A stretch of 64,000 nt of DNA, from the NCBI GenBank assembly GCA_038530555.1, contig JBCBCN010000009.1, positions 62,001 to 126,000 on the forward strand. Reading direction: 5' to 3'. Of the stretch, positions 50,985 to 59,570 are shown one piece after another. Both the position numbers and the translations under genes were made by a program. The notes under the pieces were generated by a model that saw only the letters and a list, made by a program, of their open reading frames with translations, ran no database searches and was not told the origin of the DNA. Positions within the stretch are counted from its first letter, which is position 1. Each line of letters opens with the position of its first letter. The DNA comes from HKCCE3408 sp038530555 (GTDB lineage: Bacteria > Pseudomonadota > Alphaproteobacteria > Rhodobacterales > Rhodobacteraceae).

Positions 50985-51767
50985 TTAAACCTGACCGCCC
51001 GATATTTCGATGCATTGCCCATTCACAGACCGCGAGGCATCCGAGCAGAGCCACATTGCGGCGCCCGTGATCTCTTCGACCTCCAGCAGTGTCTTGTGCC
51101 GATTGCCGCGCGCGAGATAGGCGCGGGCTTCGTCCTCAGATATGCCCTGGCGCGCAGCGATCTCGGCGGCGTTGCGCTCCACGATGGGCGTGTCGACATA
51201 ACCCGGGCAGAGCGCGTTGAAGGTGACCGTGCCGCCGATATGCTCTTCGCTACAGGCGCGAATGAGGCCGATCACACCGTGTTTTGACGCGGTATACGCG
51301 GGTCCGTTCCGCAAGCCCCGTACGCCTGCAATGGAGCTCATCGCGATCATCCGGCCCCAATCCCCCGGCGCCAGAGTGGCCATCGCGGCCTGAAGCGTTA
51401 GGAAAACCCCGTCGAGATTTGTGCGCATGATCGCCTGCCAATGCGCCAGCGTCTCTTTGCCAAAGGGCGCGGCTTCCGCAATCCCGGCATTGGCCACGCA
51501 GATGGCCACCGGCCCGCGCGCCTTGGCCGCCTCCGCGATGCCCGTCCGCACGCTGGCCTCATCATCGACATCCATTGCCAAGGGATGCAGGCCGGGCTCT
51601 GCCTCGGCCATTGCCTCAAGTCGGGCCAGATCGCGCCCAGTGATCGTCACCTCAGCACCGCGCCGCGCCAGGGCCAGCGCGATATCGCGGCCGAGCCCCG
51701 TGCCGCCGCCCGTCACAAATGCGTGGCGGCCCTTATGCTCATCTGTTCGGCTTTGCCGCTTCGTCAT
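50985..51767 (-). CDS. Short-chain dehydrogenase/reductase, 260 aa
   Basis: SDR enzyme with the nucleotide-binding TGGGTGLGRDIALALARR near residue 19, the NAGIAEAAPF strand and the catalytic SSIAGVRG ... YTASKHG (Tyr and Lys). The end LCSDASRSVNGQCIEISGGQ fits the classical family. Similarity to 3-hydroxybutyrate dehydrogenases and 3-oxoacyl reductases is general, so the substrate is not assigned. The start at 51767 has AGGGGG upstream. It is divergent from pntA, with 119 bases between. Confidence 0.88.
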   Translation of the reverse strand: MTKRQSRTDEHKGRHAFVTGGGTGLGRDIALALARRGAEVTITGRDLARLEAMAEAEPGLHPLAMDVDDEASVRTGIAEAAKARGPVAICVANAGIAEAAPFGKETLAHWQAIMRTNLDGVFLTLQAAMATLAPGDWGRMIAMSSIAGVRGLRNGPAYTASKHGVIGLIRACSEEHIGGTVTFNALCPGYVDTPIVERNAAEIAARQGISEDEARAYLARGNRHKTLLEVEEITGAAMWLCSDASRSVNGQCIEISGGQV

Positions 51768-51886
51768 CGCGTTTTCCCCCTGCATTGGGCCATAAATTGT
51801 GGAAAAGGCCTTTCACCACCTCATTATTTCATGCCAAACGGCGCCGGTATCAACCGCCGCCGCGACGGATCTGGAGGGACTACAAA

Positions 51887-53458
51887 GTGAAAATCGGAGC
51901 GCCGAAAGAAAGCGCTGCGGATGAAGCACGGGTGGCGATGACGCCCGACAGCGCGCTTCAACTGCAGAAACTGGGCTATGATTGCGCCGTGGAAAGCGGC
52001 GCGGGCCTCAAAGCTGGATTTTCCGATGCCGCCTATGAGGCCGCCGGGGTCGAAGTGATCAAAAAGGCAGCGGATCTGTGGAAGGCCACTGATATTGTCG
52101 CCAAGGTCCGCCCGCCCAGCGACGCCGAACTCAAGCAAATGCGCGAGGGGCAGCTTCTGATCTCGTTCTTCTATCCCGGCCAGAATGAGGCCTTGATGGA
52201 GCTTGCGAAATCCAAGGGCGCCAATGTCATCGCCATGGATATGGTCCCGCGGATCAGCCGCGCGCAGAAGATGGACGCGCTCAGCTCGATGGCCAATATC
52301 GCTGGCTACCGCGCGGTGATCGAGGCGGGCAACAATTTTGGCCGCTTCTTCACCGGTCAGGTTACCGCGGCGGGTAAGGTCCCCCCTGCCAAGGTCTTGG
52401 TGGTGGGCGCGGGCGTTGCTGGCCTGGCCGCGATCGGCACGGCGACCTCGCTGGGCGCGATCACTTACGCCTTCGACGTGCGCCCCGAAGTCGCCGAGCA
52501 AATCGAGAGCATGGGCGCCGAGTTCGTCTTTCTCGAGTTCGACGAAGAGCAGACCGATGGCGCCGCGACCGGCGGCTATGCCGCACCGTCCAGCCCCGAG
52601 TTCCGCGAGGCTCAGTTGGCCAAATTCCGTGAGTTGGCGCCGGAGATCGACATCGTCATTACCACCGCGCTGATCCCGGGCCGCGATGCGCCGGTGCTCT
52701 GGACCAAAGACATGGTCGAGATGATGAAGCCCGGCTCGGTCATCGTTGACCTCGCGGCGGAGCGCGGCGGCAATTGCGAACTGACGCAGAAAGACGAAAA
52801 GATCGTCACCGATGGCGGTGTGACCATCGTCGGCTATACCGACTTCCCCAGCCGGATGGCGGCCCAATCCTCGACGCTTTATTCGACCAATGTGCGTCAC
52901 ATGATGACCGATTTGACGCCCGAGAAGGACGGTCAGGTCAATCACAACATGGAAGACGACGTGATACGCGGCGCGACGGCCGTTCATGGCAGTGAGATCA
53001 CTTTCCCGCCGCCGCCGCCTAAAGTGAACGCGATCGCGGCCAAGCCGAAGGAAAAGGTCAAAGAGCTGACGCCAGAGGAAAAGCGCGCCGCCGAAGTGGC
53101 CGCCTTCAAGGCGCAGACGCGTAATCAGGTCACGCTCTTGGGCGTGGGTGCGGCGCTGGTGCTCGGTGTGGGCCTCATCGCTCCGGCGAGCTTCATGCAG
53201 CACTTCATCGTCTTCGTGCTGTCGGTCTTTATCGGCTTCCAGGTGATCTGGAACGTGGCGCATTCGCTGCACACGCCGCTGATGGCCGTCACCAACGCGA
53301 TCTCCTCGATCATCATTCTGGGCGCGCTGATGCAGATTGGCTCAAGCTCGGCGGTGATCACAGTGCTTGCCGCGGTGGGGATCTTCATGGCCGCGGTTAA
53401 CATATTCGGCGGCTTTCTCGTGACACGGCGCATGCTCGCCATGTTCCAGAAATCCTGA
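51887..53458 (+). CDS. pntA: NAD(P) transhydrogenase alpha subunit, 523 aa
   Basis: Subunit of the proton-driven transhydrogenase that makes NADPH from NADH. The first 380 residues form the NAD-binding domain (KIGAPKESAADEARVAMTPD and VGAGVAGLAAIGTATSLGAI), followed by a charged linker and about four transmembrane helices from residue 415 to the end (NQVTLLGVGAALVLGVGLIA). This single-chain form fuses the two alpha parts found separate in Rhodospirillum. The start is GTG at 51887 with GGAGGG nine bases upstream; a longer frame from 51719 runs into the divergent SDR promoter and was rejected. Confidence 0.96.
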   Translation: MKIGAPKESAADEARVAMTPDSALQLQKLGYDCAVESGAGLKAGFSDAAYEAAGVEVIKKAADLWKATDIVAKVRPPSDAELKQMREGQLLISFFYPGQNEALMELAKSKGANVIAMDMVPRISRAQKMDALSSMANIAGYRAVIEAGNNFGRFFTGQVTAAGKVPPAKVLVVGAGVAGLAAIGTATSLGAITYAFDVRPEVAEQIESMGAEFVFLEFDEEQTDGAATGGYAAPSSPEFREAQLAKFRELAPEIDIVITTALIPGRDAPVLWTKDMVEMMKPGSVIVDLAAERGGNCELTQKDEKIVTDGGVTIVGYTDFPSRMAAQSSTLYSTNVRHMMTDLTPEKDGQVNHNMEDDVIRGATAVHGSEITFPPPPPKVNAIAAKPKEKVKELTPEEKRAAEVAAFKAQTRNQVTLLGVGAALVLGVGLIAPASFMQHFIVFVLSVFIGFQVIWNVAHSLHTPLMAVTNAISSIIILGALMQIGSSSAVITVLAAVGIFMAAVNIFGGFLVTRRMLAMFQKS

Positions 53459-53477
53459 AGGGACAGGGGTCAGAGAT

Positions 53478-54986
53478 ATGGAATTCGGTTTCACCATTGC
53501 GGCCTATGCGGTCGCGGGCGTTCTCTTCATCCTGTCGCTGGGCGGGTTGTCGAACCAGGAAAGCGCCAAGCGCGCGGTCTGGTACGGCATCGCGGGCATG
53601 GCCATCGCGGTCCTGGCTACGCTGATCGGCCCGGGCGCCGGCCTTTGGGCAATGTCGATCATCCTGATCGCTGGGGGCGCCGCCGTGGGCTATCAGCTTG
53701 CTACTCGGGTGCAAATGACCCAGATGCCGGAGCTTGTGGCGATCATGCACTCGATGGTTGGCTTGGCGGCGGTCTTCGTGGGCTTCAACGCGCATATCGA
53801 GCTGGCGCGCGTGGCCGAGTTGGTCACCCAGGCCGGTCTGCCCTTCCCGCAGCCCGAGGGGCCGCTTTCGACGGGTGCCTATGACCTGATTGGAGGGCTG
53901 TCGAACTTCGCCGCACTGCTAGCCAAGAAGACGGCCGTCGAAGTGGGTATCCTGCGGGTCGAGCTCGTTTTAGGCATCTGGATCGGGGCCGTGACCTTCA
54001 CCGGGTCGGTCATTGCCTATGCCAAGCTCGCGGGCTCCTCGAGCCTGTTGCCCTTTGAGGTCGACACTGGCGCCAAGCAGTTCCCGGGCGGGCACATGCT
54101 CAATGCCGGTGCGGCAGCGGCCTCGGTCATCTTGTTGTTTGTCTATCTCAGCAGCGCGAGCGGGTTGGCACTCATCCTGCTGACCCTTCTGGGCCTTTTC
54201 ATCGGCTATCACCTGATCATGGGGATCGGCGGGGCGGATATGCCGGTCGTCGTCTCGATGCTCAACAGCTATTCCGGCTGGGCGGCGGCGGCGATTGGCT
54301 TCAGCCTCGGCAATGACCTTTTGATCGTGGTCGGCGCGCTGGTGGGCTCTTCTGGCGCCATCCTCAGCTACATCATGTGCAAGGCCATGAACCGGTCCTT
54401 CGTCAGCGTGATCCTGGGCGGCTGGGGTGGCTCGAGCGGAGAGCAGATGGCCGTCGAGGGCGAGCAGGTCGCCATCGACGCGGACGGCGTGGCGACCGCG
54501 CTCAATGAGGCCGACTCGATCATCATCGTGCCGGGCTATGGCATGGCGGTGGCCCAGGCACAGCAATCGGTCAGTGAGCTGGTGCGCAAACTGCGCGCGG
54601 CGGGCAAGGAGGTTCGGTTCGGCATTCACCCCGTCGCGGGCCGCTTGCCGGGTCACATGAACGTGCTTCTGGCCGAGGCCAAGGTGCCCTACGACATCGT
54701 GCTGGAGATGGAGGAGATCAACGACGATTTCCCGGATACGGATGTGTCGATCATCATCGGCTCCAATGACATCGTGAACCCGGCCGCGCAAGACGATCCG
54801 AACTCACCGATCGCCGGTATGCCGGTCCTCGAAGTGTGGAAGGCCAAGCAGACCTTCGTGCTCAAGCGCGGCCAGGGGACGGGTTATTCCGGTATCGAAA
54901 ATCCGCTGTTCTTCAAGGACAATACGCGGATGTATTACGGGGACGCCAAGGCCTCGATCGACGCGCTGCTGCCGAAGGTCAGCTAG
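53478..54986 (+). CDS. pntB: NAD(P) transhydrogenase beta subunit, 502 aa
   Basis: Partner of PntA. The first 310 residues are membrane helices (about nine), carrying the proton pathway. The C-terminal NADP-binding domain has IIIVPGYGMAVAQAQQSVSE near residue 350, RFGIHPVAGRLPGHMNVLLA near 380 and SIIIGSNDIVNPAAQDDP near 424. The gene starts 19 bases after pntA, so the two form a complete transhydrogenase operon. The end is followed by a GC hairpin. Confidence 0.96.
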   Translation: MEFGFTIAAYAVAGVLFILSLGGLSNQESAKRAVWYGIAGMAIAVLATLIGPGAGLWAMSIILIAGGAAVGYQLATRVQMTQMPELVAIMHSMVGLAAVFVGFNAHIELARVAELVTQAGLPFPQPEGPLSTGAYDLIGGLSNFAALLAKKTAVEVGILRVELVLGIWIGAVTFTGSVIAYAKLAGSSSLLPFEVDTGAKQFPGGHMLNAGAAAASVILLFVYLSSASGLALILLTLLGLFIGYHLIMGIGGADMPVVVSMLNSYSGWAAAAIGFSLGNDLLIVVGALVGSSGAILSYIMCKAMNRSFVSVILGGWGGSSGEQMAVEGEQVAIDADGVATALNEADSIIIVPGYGMAVAQAQQSVSELVRKLRAAGKEVRFGIHPVAGRLPGHMNVLLAEAKVPYDIVLEMEEINDDFPDTDVSIIIGSNDIVNPAAQDDPNSPIAGMPVLEVWKAKQTFVLKRGQGTGYSGIENPLFFKDNTRMYYGDAKASIDALLPKVS

Positions 54987-55007
54987 GCGCGGCACCTGAC
55001 ATGGCTT

Positions 55008-55032
55008 GGCGCGCTTTGACGAAGGGCGCGCC
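55008..55032 (+). terminator. Hairpin after pntB
   Basis: GGCGCGC (55008-55014) pairs with GCGCGCC (55026-55032), 22 bases past the pntB stop. No T run follows, so it is only a possible terminator. Confidence 0.35.
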
Positions 55033-55058
55033 ATCGGCCTTCTACGGGCGAGGACGCG

Positions 55059-55580
55059 ATGGATCTCAGCCGCCTCTCATGCCGCCCGCTAAAAGGCGAG
55101 GACGCCGAGCCCTGGCTGGAGCTCAGGCGTGAAGGTGTTCGAGATTTCCCCGATGGCTTTTTGCTCTCACCGGCTGAGGCGGACGCCATGGGCGTGGCGC
55201 AAGCCCAAGACCTGCTCGGCTTCGGCGCCTTTCGCGGTCTCTATCTCGACCAATCACTGATCGGATTTTGCGCCATCAGACGTTTGAGGCGGGAGCGGCT
55301 TAGCCACCGGGCTGAGTTGGGGCCTTTCTTTGTCCGGCAGGCGTATCACGGCACGGGCGCGGCGGATGTGATGATGCGCGAGGTTCTCAGTGAGGCGCGG
55401 GGGATGGCGGGGCTGCGCCAGGTGGAGCTGTCGGTGGCCGCAAGCAATGGGCGTGCCCAGGCTTTCTACAACCGTCACGGCTTTGAACCGGTCGCCGTGC
55501 ACCCGGGCGCGGTGATGATTGACGGCATCGCCCAGGATGATGTTCTGATGCAGCATATCCTACCAGAGGCCTCGCCGTGA
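55059..55580 (+). CDS. GNAT N-acetyltransferase, 173 aa
   Basis: GNAT-fold acetyltransferase. The acetyl-CoA-binding segment ELGPFFVRQAYHGTGAADVM around residue 90 and the later LSVAASNGRAQAFYNRHGFE (residues 127-146) are typical. The acceptor is unknown. Its stop overlaps the GTG start of the next gene as GTGA, so the two are co-translated. It starts 72 bases after pntB and could share that transcript. Confidence 0.85.
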   Translation: MDLSRLSCRPLKGEDAEPWLELRREGVRDFPDGFLLSPAEADAMGVAQAQDLLGFGAFRGLYLDQSLIGFCAIRRLRRERLSHRAELGPFFVRQAYHGTGAADVMMREVLSEARGMAGLRQVELSVAASNGRAQAFYNRHGFEPVAVHPGAVMIDGIAQDDVLMQHILPEASP

Positions 55581-56155
55581 ACACGCCCGCCCACTTAATC
55601 CTAGGTGCCGCACTTTTTGCCAGGCCTGATAAACGCGGCACGTTGCTCGGCGGTCTCCTTGGCGGGCTTGCGCCGGATCTGTCGCTCTACCTGCTGGCCG
55701 GTGTCTCGCTCATGGTGCTGCAGATCCCGCCCGAACGCGTTTTTGGGGAGCTTTACTTCTCCGATGCCTGGCAGACCATCTTCGCCATCGACAATTCGGT
55801 CTTTGTCTGGGGTGCGCTCTTGGCTGTCGCGGTCTGGCGGGGCGGGTCGGCCTGGATCGCCTTCACCGGCGCCGCTTTGCTTCATATCGCGCTGGATTTC
55901 CCGCTCCACCACGATGATGGAAGGGCGCATTTTTGGCCCTTGACCGATTGGGTCTTCGCCAGCCCATTTAGCTATTGGGACATGCGCCAGGGCGCCGCGA
56001 TCATCGCCCCGCTCGAGGCGCTTTTGGTGGCGATAGCCACGGTTTTTCTGGCCATGCGGTATCGGGAATGGTGGCTCAGAGCGGCATTTATTGCGCTGCT
56101 ATTGGCTGAACTTTGGGTGGTTTACCAATGGTTTGTTTTTGTGCCCGGCGGCTGA
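55577..56155 (+). CDS. Membrane protein, YdjM/CobQ-misnamed family, 192 aa
   Basis: A membrane protein with about five helices (residues 5-20, 33-48, 73-88, 90-107, 145-185). The acidic/histidine patches LAPDLSLYLL and HIALDFPLHHDDGRAHFWP recall LexA-regulated YdjM-type membrane-bound metal-dependent hydrolases. Some databases label relatives cobalamin biosynthesis CobQ, which I judge a misnomer. Start is GTG at 55577. No B12 gene is adjacent. It is followed by a hairpin and the convergent hemP gene. Confidence 0.7.
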   Translation: MNTPAHLILGAALFARPDKRGTLLGGLLGGLAPDLSLYLLAGVSLMVLQIPPERVFGELYFSDAWQTIFAIDNSVFVWGALLAVAVWRGGSAWIAFTGAALLHIALDFPLHHDDGRAHFWPLTDWVFASPFSYWDMRQGAAIIAPLEALLVAIATVFLAMRYREWWLRAAFIALLLAELWVVYQWFVFVPGG

Positions 56156-56159
56156 AAAA

Positions 56160-56202
56160 CGCCCCACTCCACCGCCACTGAAAAAGCGACGCCGGTGGGG
56201 CG
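56160..56202. terminator. Hairpin between the membrane-protein gene and hemP
   Basis: CGCCCCAC (56160-56167) pairs perfectly with GTGGGGCG (56195-56202). It sits between two convergent genes and may end both transcripts. Confidence 0.45.
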
Positions 56203-56267
56203 CCGCTTTGCCGGTCTGCACATCGCATACCGAATGCTGCCGGGGTGAGGGGACCCGACGAAAACCT

Positions 56268-56444
56268 CTATTTGGTCAGGATCAGCTTTCCGGCGCGGGT
56301 GATGCGAAGGACATAGGCCTTGTCATCGAGCAGGATCGTCGCGGTGCCGTCTTCGCCGATCAGGGCGCGGGCGTCATGGACGGGCTGTCCGGGGCGCAAA
56401 GGCAGCGCGTTGGCTGTGTTGGTGTCGGGGCTTTGCATCTTCAT
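56268..56444 (-). CDS. hemP: Hemin uptake protein HemP, 58 aa
   Basis: A short gene of 59 codons encoding the HemP/HmuP family. The C-terminal core, YVLRITRAGKLILTK, is the conserved family signature. The N-terminal half is variable as usual. The start at 56444 follows GGAGAG by about seven bases; a second ATG two codons later is possible. HemP proteins are linked to haem uptake and in some bacteria help activate haem transporter genes under iron control. Here it stands alone, without a haem transporter operon beside it. Confidence 0.85.
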   Translation of the reverse strand: MKMQSPDTNTANALPLRPGQPVHDARALIGEDGTATILLDDKAYVLRITRAGKLILTK

Positions 56445-56483
56445 GATCGCTCTCCAAATCCTTTGTTCATGTAGACCAATGAT

Positions 56484-57686
56484 TCACCCGCCGTCAATCC
56501 TGACTTTTTTTATCGGAATATGTCCGCGGGCGGCCGGCCGGCGGCGAAGCTCTTCTATTCCTGTGCTAATCTCGGGCCGCACGGGGCCCGGGCGCGGCAA
56601 ATCGCGCAGGGTCGTGAACCAGGCCTCGGGCGGATTGCGCCCGGCCCGCGCCGTCCAATGCAGCGCCCGCAGCACCGCCTCGGCCTCCGCGGGCAGGCGA
56701 TGGGGGATCTCTTCTCCCGCGAGTTGGCCCCAGATCCCCGTCCAAAGCCGGCCGACACTCCAAGGATTGTAGCCGCCACCGCCCAAGACCAGTAGACGCG
56801 CGGCCCCCAAGCGTCGCAACCCGGCCAGCATCTCCCAATGGGCGTTGTTCGACAGGCTCAGGCGGCTCAGCGGATCCTCTTCGACGGCGTCCGCCCCGCA
56901 TTGCAGCACGATGGCGTCGGGCTCGAAGGCCTCGATCGCAGGCAGGATCAGGCGGTCGCGGATCGCTTCCATCTCGGAATCGTTAAAGCCGCGCGGCACG
57001 GGCAGGTTGAGGCAATTGCCGCCCCCGTCATCCTCCAGCAGGCCGGTGAAAGGCCAGCGCTTATCCTCGTGAACGGAGATCAAAAGCGCGTCTGGATCAC
57101 CCGCAAAGCCGTGCTGAACCCCGTCCATATGGTGGGCGTCGATGTCGAGATAGGCCAGCCGCCGCACCCCCGCCCGGCGCAGCGACAACATCGCCAGAAC
57201 CGGGTCATTGAGGTAGCAAAACCCCGCGGCGTAATCCGGCATGCCGTGATGAGTGCCGCCGCCCGGATGATAGAGCACACCGCCCTTGGCCAGGAGATCG
57301 CCTGAGATCAGCGAAGCCCCCGCTGCCGTCGCGGGTCTGCGATACATCTCCGGAAAGATCGGGTTCGAAAACGTGCCCAGGCCGTGGCGGTCGCGCACCG
57401 TGTCGGTGACCGCCTGATCCTGCTCGGCTTGGTAAAGCGCGCGCGCATACTCCGCGCTGTGCCATATCGTCAGCGCCTCGGGTTTGGCGCGCGGTGAGGT
57501 GAGGTAACGCTCCGGTGGAAGCCAGCCCAAGACGCGTGATAGGTCTATCACCGTCGAGACGCGGGGCACCCGCAGCGGGTGGTTGTCACCGTAGCTCGAT
57601 CCCCGATAAATCTCCGAGCCGATCATCTTCACGACACCATCGAGGCGCGCGCCCGGAAGGCTGGGGTTCGGAGTGTCAGACATCAT
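56484..57686 (-). CDS. Histone deacetylase family protein, AcuC-like, 400 aa
   Basis: Zinc amidohydrolase of the class I HDAC/AcuC family. The charge-relay histidines are in HPGGGTHHGMPDYAAGFCYL near residue 140, the zinc ligands in YLDIDAHHMDGVQHG near 180 and LQCGADAVEEDPLSRLSLSN near 262, and the catalytic tyrosine in GGGGYNPWSVGR near 300. In Bacillus, AcuC deacetylates acetyl-CoA synthetase; PrpE in this window belongs to the same lysine-acetylation-controlled family, which is a suggestive but unproven link. The start at 57686 has AGGA upstream. Confidence 0.88.
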   Translation of the reverse strand: MMSDTPNPSLPGARLDGVVKMIGSEIYRGSSYGDNHPLRVPRVSTVIDLSRVLGWLPPERYLTSPRAKPEALTIWHSAEYARALYQAEQDQAVTDTVRDRHGLGTFSNPIFPEMYRRPATAAGASLISGDLLAKGGVLYHPGGGTHHGMPDYAAGFCYLNDPVLAMLSLRRAGVRRLAYLDIDAHHMDGVQHGFAGDPDALLISVHEDKRWPFTGLLEDDGGGNCLNLPVPRGFNDSEMEAIRDRLILPAIEAFEPDAIVLQCGADAVEEDPLSRLSLSNNAHWEMLAGLRRLGAARLLVLGGGGYNPWSVGRLWTGIWGQLAGEEIPHRLPAEAEAVLRALHWTARAGRNPPEAWFTTLRDLPRPGPVRPEISTGIEELRRRPAARGHIPIKKVRIDGG

Positions 57687-57808
57687 CTTCGTCCTGGCGG
57701 AGGCTGGGATCTGCGCGCCCACGGGCGAAATACGCCAAGCCTCCGGCGTTGCGGTGGGTGCGCCTTAATGAAATACTTGGGCGTGGGAAGATAAAAGGCA
57801 ATTCGAGC

Positions 57809-58282
57809 TTGGCCAAAGCCCTCACATATCAGGCACCTTTGCGCCTCGAAGGAGTGGGCAAACGCGCGACACGCACGCAATTCGCGTCGATCTGTTTTCG
57901 CAGGACGGGCAAGGCGACCGAGGTCTTGCTGATCAAATCGCTGCAGACGGGTCGCTGGATCATCCCCAAAGGTTGGCCCATGGACGGTCTGACGCCGTCT
58001 GCCGCCGCCGCCCAGGAGGCCTGGGAAGAGGCGGGCGTGAAAGGCCGTGCGATCGACACCTGTCTGGGGCTCTACTCCTATATGAAGGCGCTCGAGGACA
58101 AAGACACGCTGTCGGTGCTCGTGGCGGTGTTCCCGCTTGAAGTGAAGCGCTTGGCCGATGATTATCCCGAGGCGGGTCAGCGTAAGCGCAAGTGGTTTCG
58201 GCCCAAAAAGGCCGCGGCGCGGGTACGTGAACCCGAACTTAAGCACATGCTGCGCAACTTCGACGCCAAGGCCCTACGCTAA
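57809..58282 (+). CDS. Nudix hydrolase, 157 aa (start uncertain)
   Basis: Nudix-fold pyrophosphohydrolase. The Nudix box is GWPMDGLTPSAAAAQEAWEE followed by AGV, near residue 55, preceded by TRTQFASICFRRTGKATEVL. The group resembles diadenosine or diphosphoinositol polyphosphate hydrolases (LYSYMKALEDKDTL, QRKRKWFRPKKAA). No ATG is present before the domain; TTG at 57809 gives the usual length, GTG at 57758 or 57854 are alternatives. The gene is divergent from the HDAC-family gene. A longer frame beginning inside the HDAC gene was rejected. Confidence 0.82.
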   Translation: MAKALTYQAPLRLEGVGKRATRTQFASICFRRTGKATEVLLIKSLQTGRWIIPKGWPMDGLTPSAAAAQEAWEEAGVKGRAIDTCLGLYSYMKALEDKDTLSVLVAVFPLEVKRLADDYPEAGQRKRKWFRPKKAAARVREPELKHMLRNFDAKALR

Positions 58283-58345
58283 TACGCTCGCATCTCCGTC
58301 TTCATCTCTCTTGTAGCCCTTAACCAAAGGCTTATCTCTCCGCCC

Positions 58346-58822
58346 ATGATCCGCTACACCCTCAAATGCTCTGACGGCCACGGCTTTGATAGCTGGTTTC
58401 AATCCGCTGATGCCTTCGACGATCTAATGGCTCGCGGCCTTGTGGCGTGTTCGGTTTGCGGCGCGACGGATGTGTCGAAATCCATCATGGCGCCCGGGAT
58501 ACCGACGAAGGGAAATGCCCGGTCCGCGCCGCGTGAAGTGCCGGGTGACGGTCAGGTGCCAGGCACGGCAATGGCGTCTGGTCCGCTCACACAGCCCGGC
58601 TCCGAGATGGAACAGGCGGTTCGGAATTTCCGCGAAAAGCTCGAGGCGAACTCGACTTATGTGGGTGACACATTCGCCAAAGAGGCGCGCGATATCCATC
58701 TGGGCGACGCGCCCGAGCGTCAGATCCACGGCGAGGCGACGGCCGATGAGGCGCGCGCGCTGCTCGAAGACGGGGTGCCCGTGCTGCCGCTGCCGGGTCC
58801 ACCGAGGTCGAAGACGAATTAA
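58346..58822 (+). CDS. DUF1178 family protein, 158 aa
   Basis: A small cytoplasmic protein with the family pattern MIRYTLKCSDGHGFDSWFQS and LVACSVCGATDVSKSIMAPG. Three cysteines (Cys8, Cys35, Cys38) could bind zinc. The C-terminal half with NSTYVGDTFAKEARDIHLGD and IHGEATADEARALLEDG is conserved. Function is unknown; the family is common in alphaproteobacteria, often near Nudix genes as here. ATG at 58346, 63 bases after the Nudix stop. Confidence 0.9.
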   Translation: MIRYTLKCSDGHGFDSWFQSADAFDDLMARGLVACSVCGATDVSKSIMAPGIPTKGNARSAPREVPGDGQVPGTAMASGPLTQPGSEMEQAVRNFREKLEANSTYVGDTFAKEARDIHLGDAPERQIHGEATADEARALLEDGVPVLPLPGPPRSKTN

Positions 58823-58867
58823 TCGCCAAGCGACGACCTTGCGCGTGAGATGGGCGCGCGGCGTCCA

Positions 58868-59452
58868 CTAAGGCCCCGCGATATACCGGCGCAAGAAATC
58901 CCTAAGCTCCGCCCTCACGGCCTCCGGCTCCAGTGCCACAAATCGGCGTTCGAGAGAAAGCTTCACGATCCCATGCACCGCCGAAAACAGCGTGCGGGCG
59001 CGCAGGGCCCGCATGTCGGCGCTAAGGTCCGGCTCCAGGCTTTCCAGCACTGCCTCAACCTGGGCCAAAAGTGCGCCGTGTTCGGCCAGGTGCCAATCCG
59101 GGACAGGCGTGTCGGGCGGCATTTGATGATCGAACAGCGCGGCCCAGCGGCGGGGGTTGGCCGCGGCGAAATCCAGATACGCGAGGGCGAGGGCCTCTAA
59201 CTGATAGCTCGGCCCCTCGATCTGGCTGACCGCAGCCGCGAGCGCCTGGTGAAGCTCGGCAATGGTGCGGGAGTTCAGGCCCAGGATAAGCAGGTCGAGA
59301 TCCTCGAACGCGGTATAGAGCGCGCCGAGAGACACGCCGGCCTCAGACGTGATCCCGCGCGCTTTCAATGCACCAAGGCCGTTTGCGATCAATTGTACCT
59401 CGGCCGCATCGAGAAGTTTCTCGCGCATGATCTCGCGTTTGGTTCCAGGCAT
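58868..59452 (-). CDS. TetR family transcriptional regulator, 194 aa
   Basis: The N-terminal helix-turn-helix (REIMREKLLDAAEVQLIANG then ARGITSEAGVSLGALYTAFE) is followed by a helical ligand-binding domain of the TetR fold with FDHQMPPDTPVPDWHLAEHG near residue 108. It is divergent from the PspA-like gene across 118 bases holding three palindromic TGAACAAYGTTCA sites, so it probably represses both itself and the envelope-stress pair. The inducer is unknown. Confidence 0.9.
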   Translation of the reverse strand: MPGTKREIMREKLLDAAEVQLIANGLGALKARGITSEAGVSLGALYTAFEDLDLLILGLNSRTIAELHQALAAAVSQIEGPSYQLEALALAYLDFAAANPRRWAALFDHQMPPDTPVPDWHLAEHGALLAQVEAVLESLEPDLSADMRALRARTLFSAVHGIVKLSLERRFVALEPEAVRAELRDFLRRYIAGP

Positions 59453-59476
59453 TGAACACTCCCTTTCCAGAAAAAA

Positions 59477-59489
59477 TGAACAATGTTCA
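59477..59489. promoter_or_regulatory. TetR operator 1, TGAACAATGTTCA
   Basis: A perfect 13-base palindrome 24 bases upstream of the TetR start codon. It shares the sequence TGAAC-N3-GTTCA with two further sites in this gap. Confidence 0.82.
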
Positions 59490-59499
59490 TTTTAGGTAT

Positions 59500-59512
59500 T
59501 GAACAACGTTCA
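59500..59512. promoter_or_regulatory. TetR operator 2, TGAACAACGTTCA
   Basis: Second site, 23 bases from the first centre to centre. Arms TGAAC/GTTCA are perfect. Confidence 0.82.
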
Positions 59513-59530
59513 GGTATGCTGCATATGAAC

Positions 59531-59543
59531 TGAACAACGTTCA
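59531..59543. promoter_or_regulatory. TetR operator 3, TGAACAACGTTCA
   Basis: Third site, identical to the second and 31 bases from it (three helical turns). It ends 27 bases before the PspA-like start codon. The start region itself (59566-59576) reads ACAATGTTCAA and may be a fourth, degenerate site. Confidence 0.82.
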
Positions 59544-59570
59544 TAATACGTCCTAACCGGAGACGAAACA

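Noticed and set aside
51824..53272. 482-codon open frame antisense to pntA
   Set aside because: Composition is His/Arg/Asp-biased with no motif; pntA on the other strand is complete.
57515..57808. N-terminal extension of the Nudix gene into the HDAC gene
   Set aside because: The extra sequence is Ser/Arg-rich and is the reverse of coding sequence for the deacetylase.
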